From the NCBI GenBank assembly GCA_903833275.1, contig CAILEP010000008.1:1-64000 (forward strand): DNA of 64,000 bases, read 5' to 3'. Below, in pieces: positions 16,992-26,155 of this stretch (position 1 is its first letter; every line of letters begins with the position of its first letter). The notes under the pieces are model-generated. The model searched no databases. It worked only from the letters and a program-made list of their open reading frames with translations, and was not told the origin of the DNA. The position numbers were made by a program, and so were the translations under genes. This DNA comes from an uncultured Bdellovibrionales bacterium. GTDB lineage: Bacteria; Bdellovibrionota; Bdellovibrionia; Bdellovibrionales; UBA1609.

Positions 16992-17064
16992 CGGACCGGC
17001 GAGATTTGAACTCGCGACCTCCTGCACCCCAAGCAGGCGCTCTACCGGGCTGAGCCACGGTCCG
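16991..17064 (-). tRNA. tRNA-Pro (GGG anticodon)
   Basis: The minus strand folds into a 74-base cloverleaf. The acceptor stem is CGGACCG/CGGTCCG with discriminator A, the D arm GCTC-AGCCCGGTA-GAGC, the anticodon arm CCTGC-TTGGGGT-GCAGG (anticodon GGG) and the T arm GCGAG-TTCAAAT-CTCGC. CCA is not encoded as a full triplet matching the mature end beyond position 16991. The ORFs overlapping it are translation artefacts. Confidence 0.95.
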
Positions 17065-17123
17065 ACTGTCGAAAAGACGCTTGGACCAACGAATCTCACC
17101 CGAGACGCCGTAAAAATCAAGAC

Positions 17124-19601
17124 TTAGCGTGGCTTAATACTAAATTTCTTCTCTAGGGCTGCCAGAATTTTTTGAGTAGCAGCTTGAACTTGAGCATCAG
17201 AAAGGGTCGCGGCCTGATCTTGCAAAATGACCCGAAAAGCCACCGACTGCTGACCTTCGGTAAAGTTGCCGCCCTTAAAAACGTCAAAAACATGTACCGA
17301 CTGCAAAAGCGGCGCACCACTCTTTTCAATCTCGCGAACCACTTCACCCACCGCGAGGCTTGTTGGCATTACCAAAGCGAAATCGCGTTCAACCGACTGA
17401 AACTTTGAAATCGGTTGCGTCTTCGGTACCCGAGGCTGGCCACGCATAAGAGCTGTCAAATCGACCTCGCCGATCGCGACGTCAGTGCGAATCTTAAATT
17501 CATCTCGAAGCGCTGGGTGCAATGCCCCAATAAAACCAATAGTTTTGCCTTCATAAAAAAGGCTAGCCACTTGCCCTGGGTGAGCAATCGCCGGCACCTC
17601 GTTCGCTGTCATCGCACGAAAATCAAGTTTGCCACGCAATCGTCTCGCCAAAGTCTGTATCGTCGATTTAATTTCAAAAACAGCCGGAGCTTGGCCCTTC
17701 GACCACAAATCAGCCTTTGCCCCCCAGCAAACCAGCGCAAACCGATGGGGCTCAATGTAACTAGCACCCGCCTCTTGGGTCGCTTTGCCAAAAACGAAAC
17801 CCGTTTCAAAAAGTCGACCGGCGGTCTCGCCGCGATTATAATTATGTAAAACGTTCGTCAAAAGCCCACACAAAAGCGTTTGTCGCATCACACTGGTGTC
17901 TTCACTCAACGGGTTCAATATTGGCACAGCCACGCCACCAGCCGAAAGACCGAGCTTGTTAAATTTTTCTGTTTCGTAAATTTCGTTTTGCCATTTGGGA
18001 TTAACAAAATTGTAATTTCGCGCTTCGAAATAGCCCTCTTGCGAAATGAGATTCGCAATGCGCTCTTCGTGAACATAAGTGGCCGCGTGATCAAGCGGCC
18101 GACTCACCACCTGCGGAAAGCTCTCGGGTATTTTGTCATAGCCATTTAATCTCGCAAACTCTTCAATCAGATCAATTTCATTTTCGATATCAACTCGATA
18201 CGACGGCGCTTCAACGGTAACGACATCGCCAGATTCTTTGGCCACGGTGCCCTTTGACGGGCTCGCCTTTTCGTGGGTGACTTTGGTTTTGCAATGCAAG
18301 CGCTTCATCCAAGCAACGAACTCCGCACTTTCAACTGGGTAACCCAAGCGTTCACCAACATGAGCCACTTTAACTTTAATGGCCTGTCGCTCGATCGGCG
18401 CGGGGTTGAGGTCGACATAATCTTTTGAAACTTCACCACCGGCCAATTGTTGAATTAAACCCATCGCCCGATCAACCACAGTCAAAAGAGCTTCAGGGTC
18501 TGTACCACGAGAAAACCGCAAAGAAGAATCGGTCTCAACGCCGAGCTTGCGCGAAGTGCGACGAACACCCTTCGGCGAAAAATGGGCAACCTCAAGAAAA
18601 ATATTAGTGGTGGCATCGGTTACGCCTGAATTGAGGCCGCCGACAACCCCCGCAAGTGCAACGGCGCGCTCTTTGTCGCGAATCGTAAGCTCATCGCCTT
18701 TTAGTTCAAACTCAGTGCCATCAAATGACTTAAATTTCTCTTTTGCCTTGGCCTTTTCTATCGAGAGATAGTGCCCCTTGAGAGCGTCAGCATCAAAAGC
18801 ATGAAGCGGCTGACCGAACTCGAGCATTACGAAATTAGTCACATCGACAATATTATTAATCGAGTTAACGCCGACAGAAGTCAGCCGATCGCGCAGCCAA
18901 TCGGGGCTCGCGGCGACCTTGATACCAAATATCGAACGGCCCGTGTAGCGGGTGCACAAATCGCGATCATGAAGTTTTACATCAATTAGATTTTTTTTCG
19001 TGCCGGCTTTCAATTCTGTCGTTGGCACCTTTAATTTGCGATCAAGTAGACACGAAATTTCTCGCGCTAGACCGAGATGGCTTAAACAGTCGGCGCGATT
19101 GGGGGTTACATTGACTTCAAAAAAAACGTCATCCCGGCCCGAGAATTGCGCAAACGCCTGACCGACTTTAGTTTCTTTCGGCAAAATGACAATGCCTTCA
19201 CTCTCGGTTTTTAAACCAAGCTCGGTTTCTGAGCAGAGCATCCCTTGGCTTTCGACGTCACGAATTTTAGACAACTGGATTGCAAAATTACCCGGCAGCA
19301 CAGCCCCCGGTAAAGCCACGACAACTTTGTCGCCTTGCTTGTGATTTTTCGCACCACAAACGATCTGGCGCGGGCGCCCTTCGCCAGTGTCGACCTGGCA
19401 AAGCGTTAATTTATCAGCGTTCGGGTGACGGCCAAGTTCAATAATGTGGCCAGTGACAACGTTTTTAAAATTCTCTGCCTGATTTTCAATGGCCTCAACT
19501 TCAAGGCCCGCATCAATCAAAGCTCGCGCCAGCCGCGCGGGCTCGGTCAAGAACTCCGCAATATCCACATAATCATTGAGCCACTTTAGAGATATTTTCA
19601 T
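17124..19601 (-). CDS. pheT: Phenylalanine-tRNA ligase beta subunit
   Basis: PheT pairs with PheS in an alpha2beta2 enzyme that charges tRNA-Phe. The 825-residue length is normal for the long bacterial beta chain. Visible parts are the N-terminal MKISLKWLNDYVDI, an EMAP/tRNA-binding domain (VVTGHIIELGRHPNADKLTLCQVD), the B3/B4 editing region, the B5 domain and a C-terminal ferredoxin-fold anticodon-binding domain (SKFQSVERDFALVMP). Its ATG overlaps the end of pheS by one base, so translation is coupled. Confidence 0.97.
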   Translation of the reverse strand: MKISLKWLNDYVDIAEFLTEPARLARALIDAGLEVEAIENQAENFKNVVTGHIIELGRHPNADKLTLCQVDTGEGRPRQIVCGAKNHKQGDKVVVALPGAVLPGNFAIQLSKIRDVESQGMLCSETELGLKTESEGIVILPKETKVGQAFAQFSGRDDVFFEVNVTPNRADCLSHLGLAREISCLLDRKLKVPTTELKAGTKKNLIDVKLHDRDLCTRYTGRSIFGIKVAASPDWLRDRLTSVGVNSINNIVDVTNFVMLEFGQPLHAFDADALKGHYLSIEKAKAKEKFKSFDGTEFELKGDELTIRDKERAVALAGVVGGLNSGVTDATTNIFLEVAHFSPKGVRRTSRKLGVETDSSLRFSRGTDPEALLTVVDRAMGLIQQLAGGEVSKDYVDLNPAPIERQAIKVKVAHVGERLGYPVESAEFVAWMKRLHCKTKVTHEKASPSKGTVAKESGDVVTVEAPSYRVDIENEIDLIEEFARLNGYDKIPESFPQVVSRPLDHAATYVHEERIANLISQEGYFEARNYNFVNPKWQNEIYETEKFNKLGLSAGGVAVPILNPLSEDTSVMRQTLLCGLLTNVLHNYNRGETAGRLFETGFVFGKATQEAGASYIEPHRFALVCWGAKADLWSKGQAPAVFEIKSTIQTLARRLRGKLDFRAMTANEVPAIAHPGQVASLFYEGKTIGFIGALHPALRDEFKIRTDVAIGEVDLTALMRGQPRVPKTQPISKFQSVERDFALVMPTSLAVGEVVREIEKSGAPLLQSVHVFDVFKGGNFTEGQQSVAFRVILQDQAATLSDAQVQAATQKILAALEKKFSIKPR

Positions 19602-20620
19602 TAGAACTGCCTCAAGAATCGTAAATCGTTTTCGCTAAAGTTTCGAATATCGTCGATAGCATATTTAATAATGGCCATTCGCTCGACGCCAAAGCCGAAG
19701 GCAAAACCTTGCCACTCTTCAGGGTCAAGACCGCAATGGGCCAACACCTTGGGGTTAACTAAGCCGCTACCACCAATTTCAATCCAGCCCGATTGTTTGC
19801 ACATTCGACAGCCCTTGCCTTTGCAAATTGGGCACGAGCAATCGACCTCAGCCGATGGCTCGGTGAACGGAAAAAAGCTGGGGCGAAAACGCGTCTTCGT
19901 ATCTTTACCCATAAATTCTTGAACAAAATAAAGCAAAGTGCCGCGCAAATCGGCCATCGACACTTTGTGATCCACCAACATCCCTTCAATTTGATAGAAG
20001 TTAGGCGAGTGCGAAATATCGCTGTCGCAACGAAAAACCGCACCGGGGGCGATAATACGAAACGGCGGCTTCTCAATCTCAAGAGTTCGAATTTGAATAG
20101 GGCTAGTTTGAGTGCGCAACACGTGTTTGTCGTCGATATAAAAGGTGTCCTGCAGATCGCGAGACGGGTGATCTTCTGGGATATTCAGCGCGGTAAAATT
20201 ATTGCGATCCGTTTCTATCATCGGGCCGTGCCGCACACTAAAACCAACACGGGCTAAAATTTGGGTGATTTCATTAATCACCATGGCGATCGGATGTCGA
20301 GCCCCGGCCGCGCGCTCGGGGCCAGGTAAAGTGAGATCGAGACGCTCTTTCTCAATTGCCGCCGATGTTTCAGCATGCTTCAACTTCTTCTCAACTCGGG
20401 CGTAGACCTCTTCAAGGCGATTCTTGGCCTCATTGATCGATTGGCCCATAGCCGGCTTCTCGGCCGGTGGCAATTTGCCAAACTCGCGCATCAAAAGCGA
20501 AAAATCGCCCTGTTTACCAAGATATTTCACCTTGAGATCGTACAAACCCTTGGGGTCAGTGGCCCCTTCGAAGGCATCTTTAGCGGCTTTTTCGATTGCG
20601 ATAATTTGATCTTTTAACAT
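19601..20620 (-). CDS. pheS: Phenylalanine-tRNA ligase alpha subunit
   Basis: PheS is the catalytic class II synthetase subunit. The 339-residue protein has the N-terminal coiled coil and class II motifs, including GMLVDHKVSMADL, RFRPSFFPFTEPSAEVD and the motif 3 region FGFGVERMAIIKYAIDDIR. A cysteine cluster CPICKGKGCRMC inserted before GWIEIGGSGLVNP is typical of many bacterial PheS. The gene heads the pheST operon and diverges from the SpoU methyltransferase gene, whose start is about 50 bp away. Confidence 0.97.
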   Translation of the reverse strand: MLKDQIIAIEKAAKDAFEGATDPKGLYDLKVKYLGKQGDFSLLMREFGKLPPAEKPAMGQSINEAKNRLEEVYARVEKKLKHAETSAAIEKERLDLTLPGPERAAGARHPIAMVINEITQILARVGFSVRHGPMIETDRNNFTALNIPEDHPSRDLQDTFYIDDKHVLRTQTSPIQIRTLEIEKPPFRIIAPGAVFRCDSDISHSPNFYQIEGMLVDHKVSMADLRGTLLYFVQEFMGKDTKTRFRPSFFPFTEPSAEVDCSCPICKGKGCRMCKQSGWIEIGGSGLVNPKVLAHCGLDPEEWQGFAFGFGVERMAIIKYAIDDIRNFSENDLRFLRQF

Positions 20621-20669
20621 TCGGTAATACTTGCTGATTTTTGGCCAAAAAACAATTAATTACACACCT

Positions 20670-21521
20670 ATGAATGAGCGAAACGACAACCGAAATCAAT
20701 CCCGCACAACGGCCCCTGGCGTAAAGCCCATTGAAAGTCGTTCGAACCCGATCTTTCGTGAACTTAAAACCCTACTCGAATCATCAGGCTTAAAGAAGTC
20801 AGGTAAGTTTCTTGCCAGTGGCCGAAAAATTGTCCCAGAGCTTATGGCGCCCCCCGATGGGGTTTCTGCGATTTTAGGGCTCGAGTCGATCGTCACTTTT
20901 GATGGTGCGCCCGAACTCGTCGGCCACGACTTACAGACTTTGCTGTTAAAGAAAGAGCTTTTTGCCGAATTAGATATTTTGGGCACTCACTACCCGCTTC
21001 TACTTGGATCAGTCGGCGAAATCAAAACCCTCGATCTCGAAACCCCTCCCGATGGCCTTGAGCTAGTACTAGCCATGTCTGACCCACTAAACCTCGGCGC
21101 CGCCTTGCGGTCAGCTGAAGCGTTTGAGGCCTCAAAGGTTATATTGCTTTCGGAGTGCGCCCACCCTTTTCTGCCGAAGGTTCTACGCTCATCAAGCGGC
21201 TCGGCATTGCGGGCCCCGATATTTTTTGGCCCTTCGATTCGTTCACTGACAACCGCCGCGATCAAAACGCTATGGGCACTTGATCGGGCTGATGCGAATG
21301 GGGCCATCGCACTTTCAAAACTTAAGCCGCAAAAAAATCTTCGGCTACTGATCGGCCAAGAAGGCCAAGGCTTGCCTGAACAAATACCCGCCTCGCAGAA
21401 AATATCGATCGAAATGAAACCAGGCATGGACTCACTTAACGCGGTCGCCGCTGCCAGCATTGCCCTTTACAACATCCGACAAATGATGCCCGCTGCGCGC
21501 AAAGATCAGCCGTCGCGCTGA
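20670..21521 (+). CDS. SpoU/TrmH-family RNA 2'-O-methyltransferase
   Basis: The C-terminal catalytic domain has the SPOUT knot motifs: LAMSDPLNLGAALRSAEAF (motif 1), LIGQEGQGLPEQI (motif 2) and MDSLNAVAAASIALYNIRQ (motif 3). The N-terminal half fits the substrate-binding domain of rRNA 2'-O-methyltransferases. The target, rRNA or tRNA, cannot be told from the sequence. The track starts at a TTG at 20631; the ATG at 20670 is chosen because it is a standard codon and gives a compact N-terminus, giving 283 residues. Neither has a strong ribosome-binding site. Confidence 0.85.
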   Translation: MNERNDNRNQSRTTAPGVKPIESRSNPIFRELKTLLESSGLKKSGKFLASGRKIVPELMAPPDGVSAILGLESIVTFDGAPELVGHDLQTLLLKKELFAELDILGTHYPLLLGSVGEIKTLDLETPPDGLELVLAMSDPLNLGAALRSAEAFEASKVILLSECAHPFLPKVLRSSSGSALRAPIFFGPSIRSLTTAAIKTLWALDRADANGAIALSKLKPQKNLRLLIGQEGQGLPEQIPASQKISIEMKPGMDSLNAVAAASIALYNIRQMMPAARKDQPSR

Positions 21522-21554
21522 ATCGAATTGCGCCTCAAGGAGAGTTTTTAGAGT

Positions 21555-22226
21555 ATGAAAAAATTAATCGACGGGATCATTGATTTCAGAAAGAACAGCT
21601 TTCCGAGTCGCAAAGAAATTTTTAAACGAATGTCGTTGGGCCAAACGCCTGACGTACTCTTTGTCACCTGCTCTGATAGTCGGGTCGCGCCAAATTGGTT
21701 TGCTTCGACGGACCCAGGCGACCTTTTTGTGATTCGAAATGTCGGAAACCTTGTCCCTAAATTTGATTCGTCCGCCAACGAGTCTTCTGTCGCCGCGGCC
21801 ATTGAATTTTCGATTACAAATCTGAGCATCACCGACATCATCGTTTGTGGCCACTCCGAGTGCGGCGCTATGCTTGCACTTCAAGCGGGAGTCGAAAAAT
21901 TGCCCCTGACAAATCTTAAACATTGGCTGGCGCACGCCGAGCCATCAAAAGTGTTTGCAAGCCACGGCATCGACCTCGACAAAAACTTAGCGCCCCACAA
22001 TCAACTTTCACAAATCAACGTCATTAAGCAAATTCGCCACTTAGAAACCCACCCGCTGATCGCCGAGCGCCTTGCGGCCAAAACTTTGCGGCTACATGCT
22101 TGGTGGTTCAGCATAATCGAAGGGGCGGTTTACTCTTTCGACGCCGAAACCCACCGCTTCACATTGATTGATGAAAACTTGAACGAAGAAACCGTCAAAC
22201 GGCTACGCATGGGTCTACCAAAGTAA
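21555..22226 (+). CDS. Beta-class carbonic anhydrase
   Basis: This zinc enzyme interconverts CO2 and bicarbonate. The 223-residue protein shows the zinc ligands and catalytic Asp/Arg pair in FVTCSDSRVAP, then the conserved GDLFVIRNVGNLVP, and the second ligand group in IIVCGHSECGAM (His and Cys). There is no signal peptide, so it should be cytoplasmic. An AAGGAG sequence lies 12 bases before the ATG. It is 33 bp after the SpoU gene and may share its transcript. Confidence 0.95.
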   Translation: MKKLIDGIIDFRKNSFPSRKEIFKRMSLGQTPDVLFVTCSDSRVAPNWFASTDPGDLFVIRNVGNLVPKFDSSANESSVAAAIEFSITNLSITDIIVCGHSECGAMLALQAGVEKLPLTNLKHWLAHAEPSKVFASHGIDLDKNLAPHNQLSQINVIKQIRHLETHPLIAERLAAKTLRLHAWWFSIIEGAVYSFDAETHRFTLIDENLNEETVKRLRMGLPK

Positions 22227-22251
22227 GCAGCCGTGCGGCGCGGCTCATGTT

Positions 22252-23178
22252 TTATTTGTAGTAGAAGAAATCGCCGGCGGTAGTGCCGTCTTCAACGTCA
22301 AAGGCATGAGCTTTTAAAATCAGCTCGTGGTCGCCCGACTCAGCCACCAGAAAACCATGATTGCGCTTGAAGTGATCCATGTAGGCATAAAATGGCAAGG
22401 CGATCGGCCAGATGGCTTGAGCCGCCAATTTGTTTATTTTACCACGCGTGGTTCGCTCGCCGTAGAAAGGCACAGCAAACGTATTGCCGACGGCATAAGA
22501 ACCCTCTTCGTGGTTCATATAGATCCAGCCGGTTTTAAACCCAATTTTTTTCATCTGGCCCGTCGCGATCTGCACCGACGGTGGAGTTTCTTTCTCGATC
22601 ATGCTGCATGAATCAAAAAAGACAAAAGCATTTGCTGCAAAATTTAGGCTGACCCCGGCGTCTTTTAGGTCGTCAAAGCCAAGCGATGAAAAATCATCGT
22701 GGGCTCGATCTTGAATTTCAAAAGATGGCACAGACTGGTAAGTACCACCGTGAAGGCCGCGCACGATCAGATTTTGAACCAGTGCCTTTTGGTTGGTAAG
22801 CCCCTTTAATGTGTCGATGACTTCTTGAGCATTCGAAACCGAATAGGCCACCACGGGCAATTTAAAAGTGTTTTCTAGAAAGCGAATCTCTCGACCCGCC
22901 AAAGCTGGCGAAAAAGTGGCCTCATCGCCGTAGATCAAAACCGTCACCGGAAATTCAAATATTTTTTTAGACTGCTGGGCTTGGGCCAGCTTTCTTTGAA
23001 CCTCAAGCTGATCAATTTGAGAATGCATCTGCGCGACAACAGGCGCAGACTTCGCTTCTCTCGCAAAGGGGTTCGCCATTGCGGGCACCCCGAGAGAACT
23101 AGCGCCAATCAGCAAAACCGCCCCCGCGATTTTTTTTAAGAAAATTTCGTGCTGAAGACGACTAGACGCGTTTTTCAT
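22252..23178 (-). CDS. Secreted protein with possible caspase-like His/Cys dyad
   Basis: The 308-residue protein has a signal peptide ending near VPAMA. Two strand-like hydrophobic stretches are each followed by a candidate catalytic residue: LIVRGLHGG (His143) and AFVFFDSCS (Cys191). This spacing and the H-G and D-S-C contexts are the hallmark of clan CD cysteine peptidases (caspase/gingipain fold). A strand VTVLIYGD and an alternating alpha/beta pattern precede them. I do not recognise a specific family and activity is inferred only. An export signal fits a periplasmic or secreted role. Confidence 0.5.
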   Translation of the reverse strand: MKNASSRLQHEIFLKKIAGAVLLIGASSLGVPAMANPFAREAKSAPVVAQMHSQIDQLEVQRKLAQAQQSKKIFEFPVTVLIYGDEATFSPALAGREIRFLENTFKLPVVAYSVSNAQEVIDTLKGLTNQKALVQNLIVRGLHGGTYQSVPSFEIQDRAHDDFSSLGFDDLKDAGVSLNFAANAFVFFDSCSMIEKETPPSVQIATGQMKKIGFKTGWIYMNHEEGSYAVGNTFAVPFYGERTTRGKINKLAAQAIWPIALPFYAYMDHFKRNHGFLVAESGDHELILKAHAFDVEDGTTAGDFFYYK

Positions 23179-23369
23179 TCAGTAAGCCCTCCCCCGAGCG
23201 CATTCCCAGCTCTCTCTATAGACATTCACGCTTGGTGATGGCTTTAAGAATAAGGCCTTCTGAAAATTATACCTTTCATTTTCGATAAAACTCGACGAAC
23301 TCGCGAAATTTTTAGAGTTGCGGCAATGCCCTCTATAGAAAGAACTTATACCTGATTTTCAACGCAAAC
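23179..23369. other. Upstream region of the secreted caspase-like gene
   Basis: This 191-bp gap has no gene. On the minus strand it contains a TATAAT box (within GGTATAATTTTC) and two copies of CTATAGAG, about 100 bp apart, that could be promoter or regulator sites for the gene at 22252..23178. Confidence 0.3.
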
Positions 23370-24119
23370 CTAGCAACACCAAAACTCAACTTGGTGTTCG
23401 ATTTGTGGGGTCAACCGCCACGGGAATTCTTTGCGATGGCTCTCTTTTTCAAAGAGCACACCGGTCAAATGATCAATCACTTCGTTTGGCCGACTGAGTT
23501 CGCGAGAAAACCGATCGTGGTAAGAAGCCATTTTCAAATCGGGTCTGTGTTGCCGCGCCAATCGCAAAACTTCGGCAAGTCGTTGCATATAAGCTTCAAC
23601 TTCTGCGGTAATGTCTTGCCTTGGTTTAATAGAAGCGCTTTTGCCCTTTTTCATTTTTCGAGGTTCGCTTTCTATCGCGGCCCTTTTTTCGCGCAACAGG
23701 ACTGGCAACTGCCCAAGCACGTTGCAAAATAAAAATGCTCCCGCTGGGTATCTTGAAAATAATTCGAGCAACTTGTCTGGGTTTGGCTTTGAGCTTGAGA
23801 GATCAAAAAAGTCTTCACGTTGCCAATCCACAGGCACTAAAAAACGCGATTGAAAAAGTAAAAATGCAGCTGGGTCGGGCTCGACCACCACAATGCGCTG
23901 AAACCTCAAAACGAATTCGCGAGGCAAAGTGTAGCCAGCACTGGGGCCAATCAAAACCAACAATTGGCAATCAAGCGCCCAATCGCGCAGCCAAATGGCG
24001 ACCTGGTCGCGAAATGGGCGCCAAAGTTTTTTTTGGTACCGAAGGGCGCGCCAATGATAAACAAGCCCACCCGCCGGCCCTAACAGTGCTCGCGGTGACA
24101 GTAGAGATTTTAATTTCAT
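23370..24119 (-). CDS. Protein of unknown function with Rossmann-like core
   Basis: This 249-residue cytoplasmic protein has a Rossmann-like start: strand LLVLIGPSAGYTL with a glycine-containing loop, and 22 residues later a strand ending in an acidic residue (IVVVEPDPAAF). That pattern occurs in SAM-dependent methyltransferases and MptE-like proteins. A lysine-rich insert (KMKKGKSASIK) lies in the middle. It is 21 bp downstream of mevalonate kinase at the end of the mevalonate operon, but nothing in the sequence ties it to isoprenoid chemistry. Confidence 0.45.
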   Translation of the reverse strand: MKLKSLLSPRALLGPAGGLVYHWRALRYQKKLWRPFRDQVAIWLRDWALDCQLLVLIGPSAGYTLPREFVLRFQRIVVVEPDPAAFLLFQSRFLVPVDWQREDFFDLSSSKPNPDKLLELFSRYPAGAFLFCNVLGQLPVLLREKRAAIESEPRKMKKGKSASIKPRQDITAEVEAYMQRLAEVLRLARQHRPDLKMASYHDRFSRELSRPNEVIDHLTGVLFEKESHRKEFPWRLTPQIEHQVEFWCC

Positions 24120-24140
24120 GTTGAACGCCTCAGATGCAAA

Positions 24141-25079
24141 TCAGAACGCACCGGTCGACAAAACATCTGCTGAAAAAAATGGAATACTTGTATCTTTCGG
24201 AGGGTGCTCCCACAAACTCAAAGCATAGCCGCCGCCACCTGAACCTGTTGGCTTCACCGCCAAGGCCCCGGCCTGAATCAACTCGTGCATATGATGATCA
24301 AGCGGGCCTTCGCACAGACCCCACTGATAAAAGCAATCTCGGCCAAGATCAAAAGCCCGAGACAGAAGATCAAGACCCTCTTTTTCATTTGATTTTAAGG
24401 CGCGCTCGGCCACTTCTACGGCCTCGCGCATCTGAAGGTCTAGCTTTTCGCCAAGATGCGGTGATTTATCGCGCAACTCGCCGACACGCCGAACGCAATC
24501 CGAAGTGACTCCTCGTTTGCCCGAATACGAAAGGTAGATGTGCGGGGCCCAATTTACTTCAACCGGAGAGCGCTCGCCCCCACGCATAAACCTTAAACCG
24601 CGACCCTCAAGGGCCACCGCGATATCAACGCCGCTGCTCTCGCCATGAAAGAGATTTTCAAGTTCGCGCGAAAATTCATATATAGGGTCAGGCCGCTGCG
24701 ACCATGTATCACCCGCGCTGATGTAGCCCCATTGAGAAAAAAGCTGGCCGACGCCAACACAGAGCGCCCCAGAGGCACCCAGACCCGCTCCCAACGGCAA
24801 CTCACTCTCAATAGTCAATTCGCCCGTCAACTGCGACCGTTCACGTTTAGTTTTTTGTAATGCGTGTTCGATCAAGCCCCAAAATACGAGTTTAAGTTCA
24901 TCGCCACGCGAACCTTTAAAATTAACTTTAAGAGAAGATGAATCGGGCACCCAGGTGAATTTCATACCAAAAGCGGAGGTCGGAAACACTAAAGCCGGAA
25001 CCCCACGAAGAACAGCGTGCTCGCCCACCAATATCCATTTGCCAAAAGTTCTCTTGGCGAAACCTTGCGGAGTGCTCAC
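24141..25079 (-). CDS. mvk: Mevalonate kinase
   Basis: This GHMP-family kinase phosphorylates mevalonate with ATP. The 312-residue protein has the N-terminal FGKWILVGEHAVLRGVPALV, the ATP-loop ELPLGAGLGASGALCVG, and HGESSGVDIAVALEGRG with the conserved aspartate. The C-terminal GSGGGGYAL is the third GHMP motif. Its ATG overlaps the mvaD stop (ATGA), so the two are translationally coupled. The assignment to mevalonate rather than phosphomevalonate rests on VGEHAVLRG and on the presence of a second, PMK-like kinase in the operon. Confidence 0.88.
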   Translation of the reverse strand: MSTPQGFAKRTFGKWILVGEHAVLRGVPALVFPTSAFGMKFTWVPDSSSLKVNFKGSRGDELKLVFWGLIEHALQKTKRERSQLTGELTIESELPLGAGLGASGALCVGVGQLFSQWGYISAGDTWSQRPDPIYEFSRELENLFHGESSGVDIAVALEGRGLRFMRGGERSPVEVNWAPHIYLSYSGKRGVTSDCVRRVGELRDKSPHLGEKLDLQMREAVEVAERALKSNEKEGLDLLSRAFDLGRDCFYQWGLCEGPLDHHMHELIQAGALAVKPTGSGGGGYALSLWEHPPKDTSIPFFSADVLSTGAF

Positions 25080-26155
25080 AGCAAAGCCTCAGTCGCGCCC
25101 TTATTCAAAATATTTAAATCATCGGTCGGCGCACCCATGCCTAATTTAGCAACCACTGGTCGCAATTGAGATAAAATCTCAAAGCCCGACTCAAGCGCCC
25201 ATTCGCGCGCCATCGACTCTTGATCGCGCCGATAAATCAGATGAACGTTGGCACCGGCGTCCATGGTAATAAGCGGGCCATCGCCATGTTCGCTCCATTT
25301 GCGAGAGTAGAACTCAAGAACCTTCATGCTGATGTCGCTCATGTATTGAAAGGGCGGCTCGCTGGTCGAGAAAAGCGAATGCATATCCCAAAATTCAGAC
25401 CATACAATTTCATGAGCCCGAACCCATTCGCCCGCCTCGAGGGCCGCGAGCAATAAGGTGAGCCGCTCTTCGGCGCGCTCGGGCCGACCGCGAAACAATA
25501 AGCTCGAAGCCACCCGTTGGTGCGCTTCACTTGAGCCGATCTCTTTTTTCTCGCGATCAACGATAACCAGCTCATGAAACAAATCCAGTTTAGAAAAATC
25601 TCGCGCCGTGATGCCGTTTTCATCCCAAATTACAAAAGGCGATAGAAAACTTCGAATCGACGAACCCGAGCCGACCCGAGAATAATCCGCAAGTTTCAAC
25701 AAACCTAAATCGAGCTTCGGGTTTTGTGATTGCGCCAACTTATAGGTCGCCATGGTCAAGGCGGCAAAACTTGAGGCCGAACTCGCAACGCCACAGTCGG
25801 CCGGGAAGTTATTCGCCGAGCGAATCTCGAAAGTTCCGTGCACACTCAATTTTTGTTTCAAAAATTCAAAATGAGCCAAATAGCGCCGGCGCCCCGAATC
25901 GCTCAACTGCGTTTCGATAAAACCATCCGCAACCAACGGCGCCCAAATATCATAGGTGTTGGCCGAAGATGTTAAGGGCCGAATTTCAACTCGAGTGATT
26001 AAATTATTCAAGGTTAACGAGAGCGAACTGTTGGTCGGGCGATTGCGCGAAGTCGGGGTATTCACTTTGCCCATATATTTAATCAGCGCGATATTGGCCG
26101 GCGCTTCGGCCGAAAACACAGCGGCAAGAACTGGGGTGGTTGAATTTGGGTTCAT
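25076..26155 (-). CDS. mvaD: Diphosphomevalonate decarboxylase
   Basis: MvaD converts mevalonate diphosphate to isopentenyl diphosphate with ATP. The signature PANIALIKYMGK, then RPTNSSLSLTL and CGVASSASSFAALTMA, are diagnostic of the family. SRVGSGSSIRSFLSPFVIW contains the conserved SGSxxRS stretch. The C-terminal MDAGANVHLIYR is also typical. Length is 359 residues, near the usual 310-330 plus short extensions. The ATG overlaps the upstream kinase stop by 4 bp, and its own stop overlaps the mevalonate kinase start. Confidence 0.93.
   Translation of the reverse strand: MNPNSTTPVLAAVFSAEAPANIALIKYMGKVNTPTSRNRPTNSSLSLTLNNLITRVEIRPLTSSANTYDIWAPLVADGFIETQLSDSGRRRYLAHFEFLKQKLSVHGTFEIRSANNFPADCGVASSASSFAALTMATYKLAQSQNPKLDLGLLKLADYSRVGSGSSIRSFLSPFVIWDENGITARDFSKLDLFHELVIVDREKKEIGSSEAHQRVASSLLFRGRPERAEERLTLLLAALEAGEWVRAHEIVWSEFWDMHSLFSTSEPPFQYMSDISMKVLEFYSRKWSEHGDGPLITMDAGANVHLIYRRDQESMAREWALESGFEILSQLRPVVAKLGMGAPTDDLNILNKGATEALL

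Noticed and set aside
16597-17058. 153-residue minus-strand ORF beginning MAQPGRAPAWGAGGREF
   Set aside because: This is the well-known false translation of a tRNA gene and its flank.
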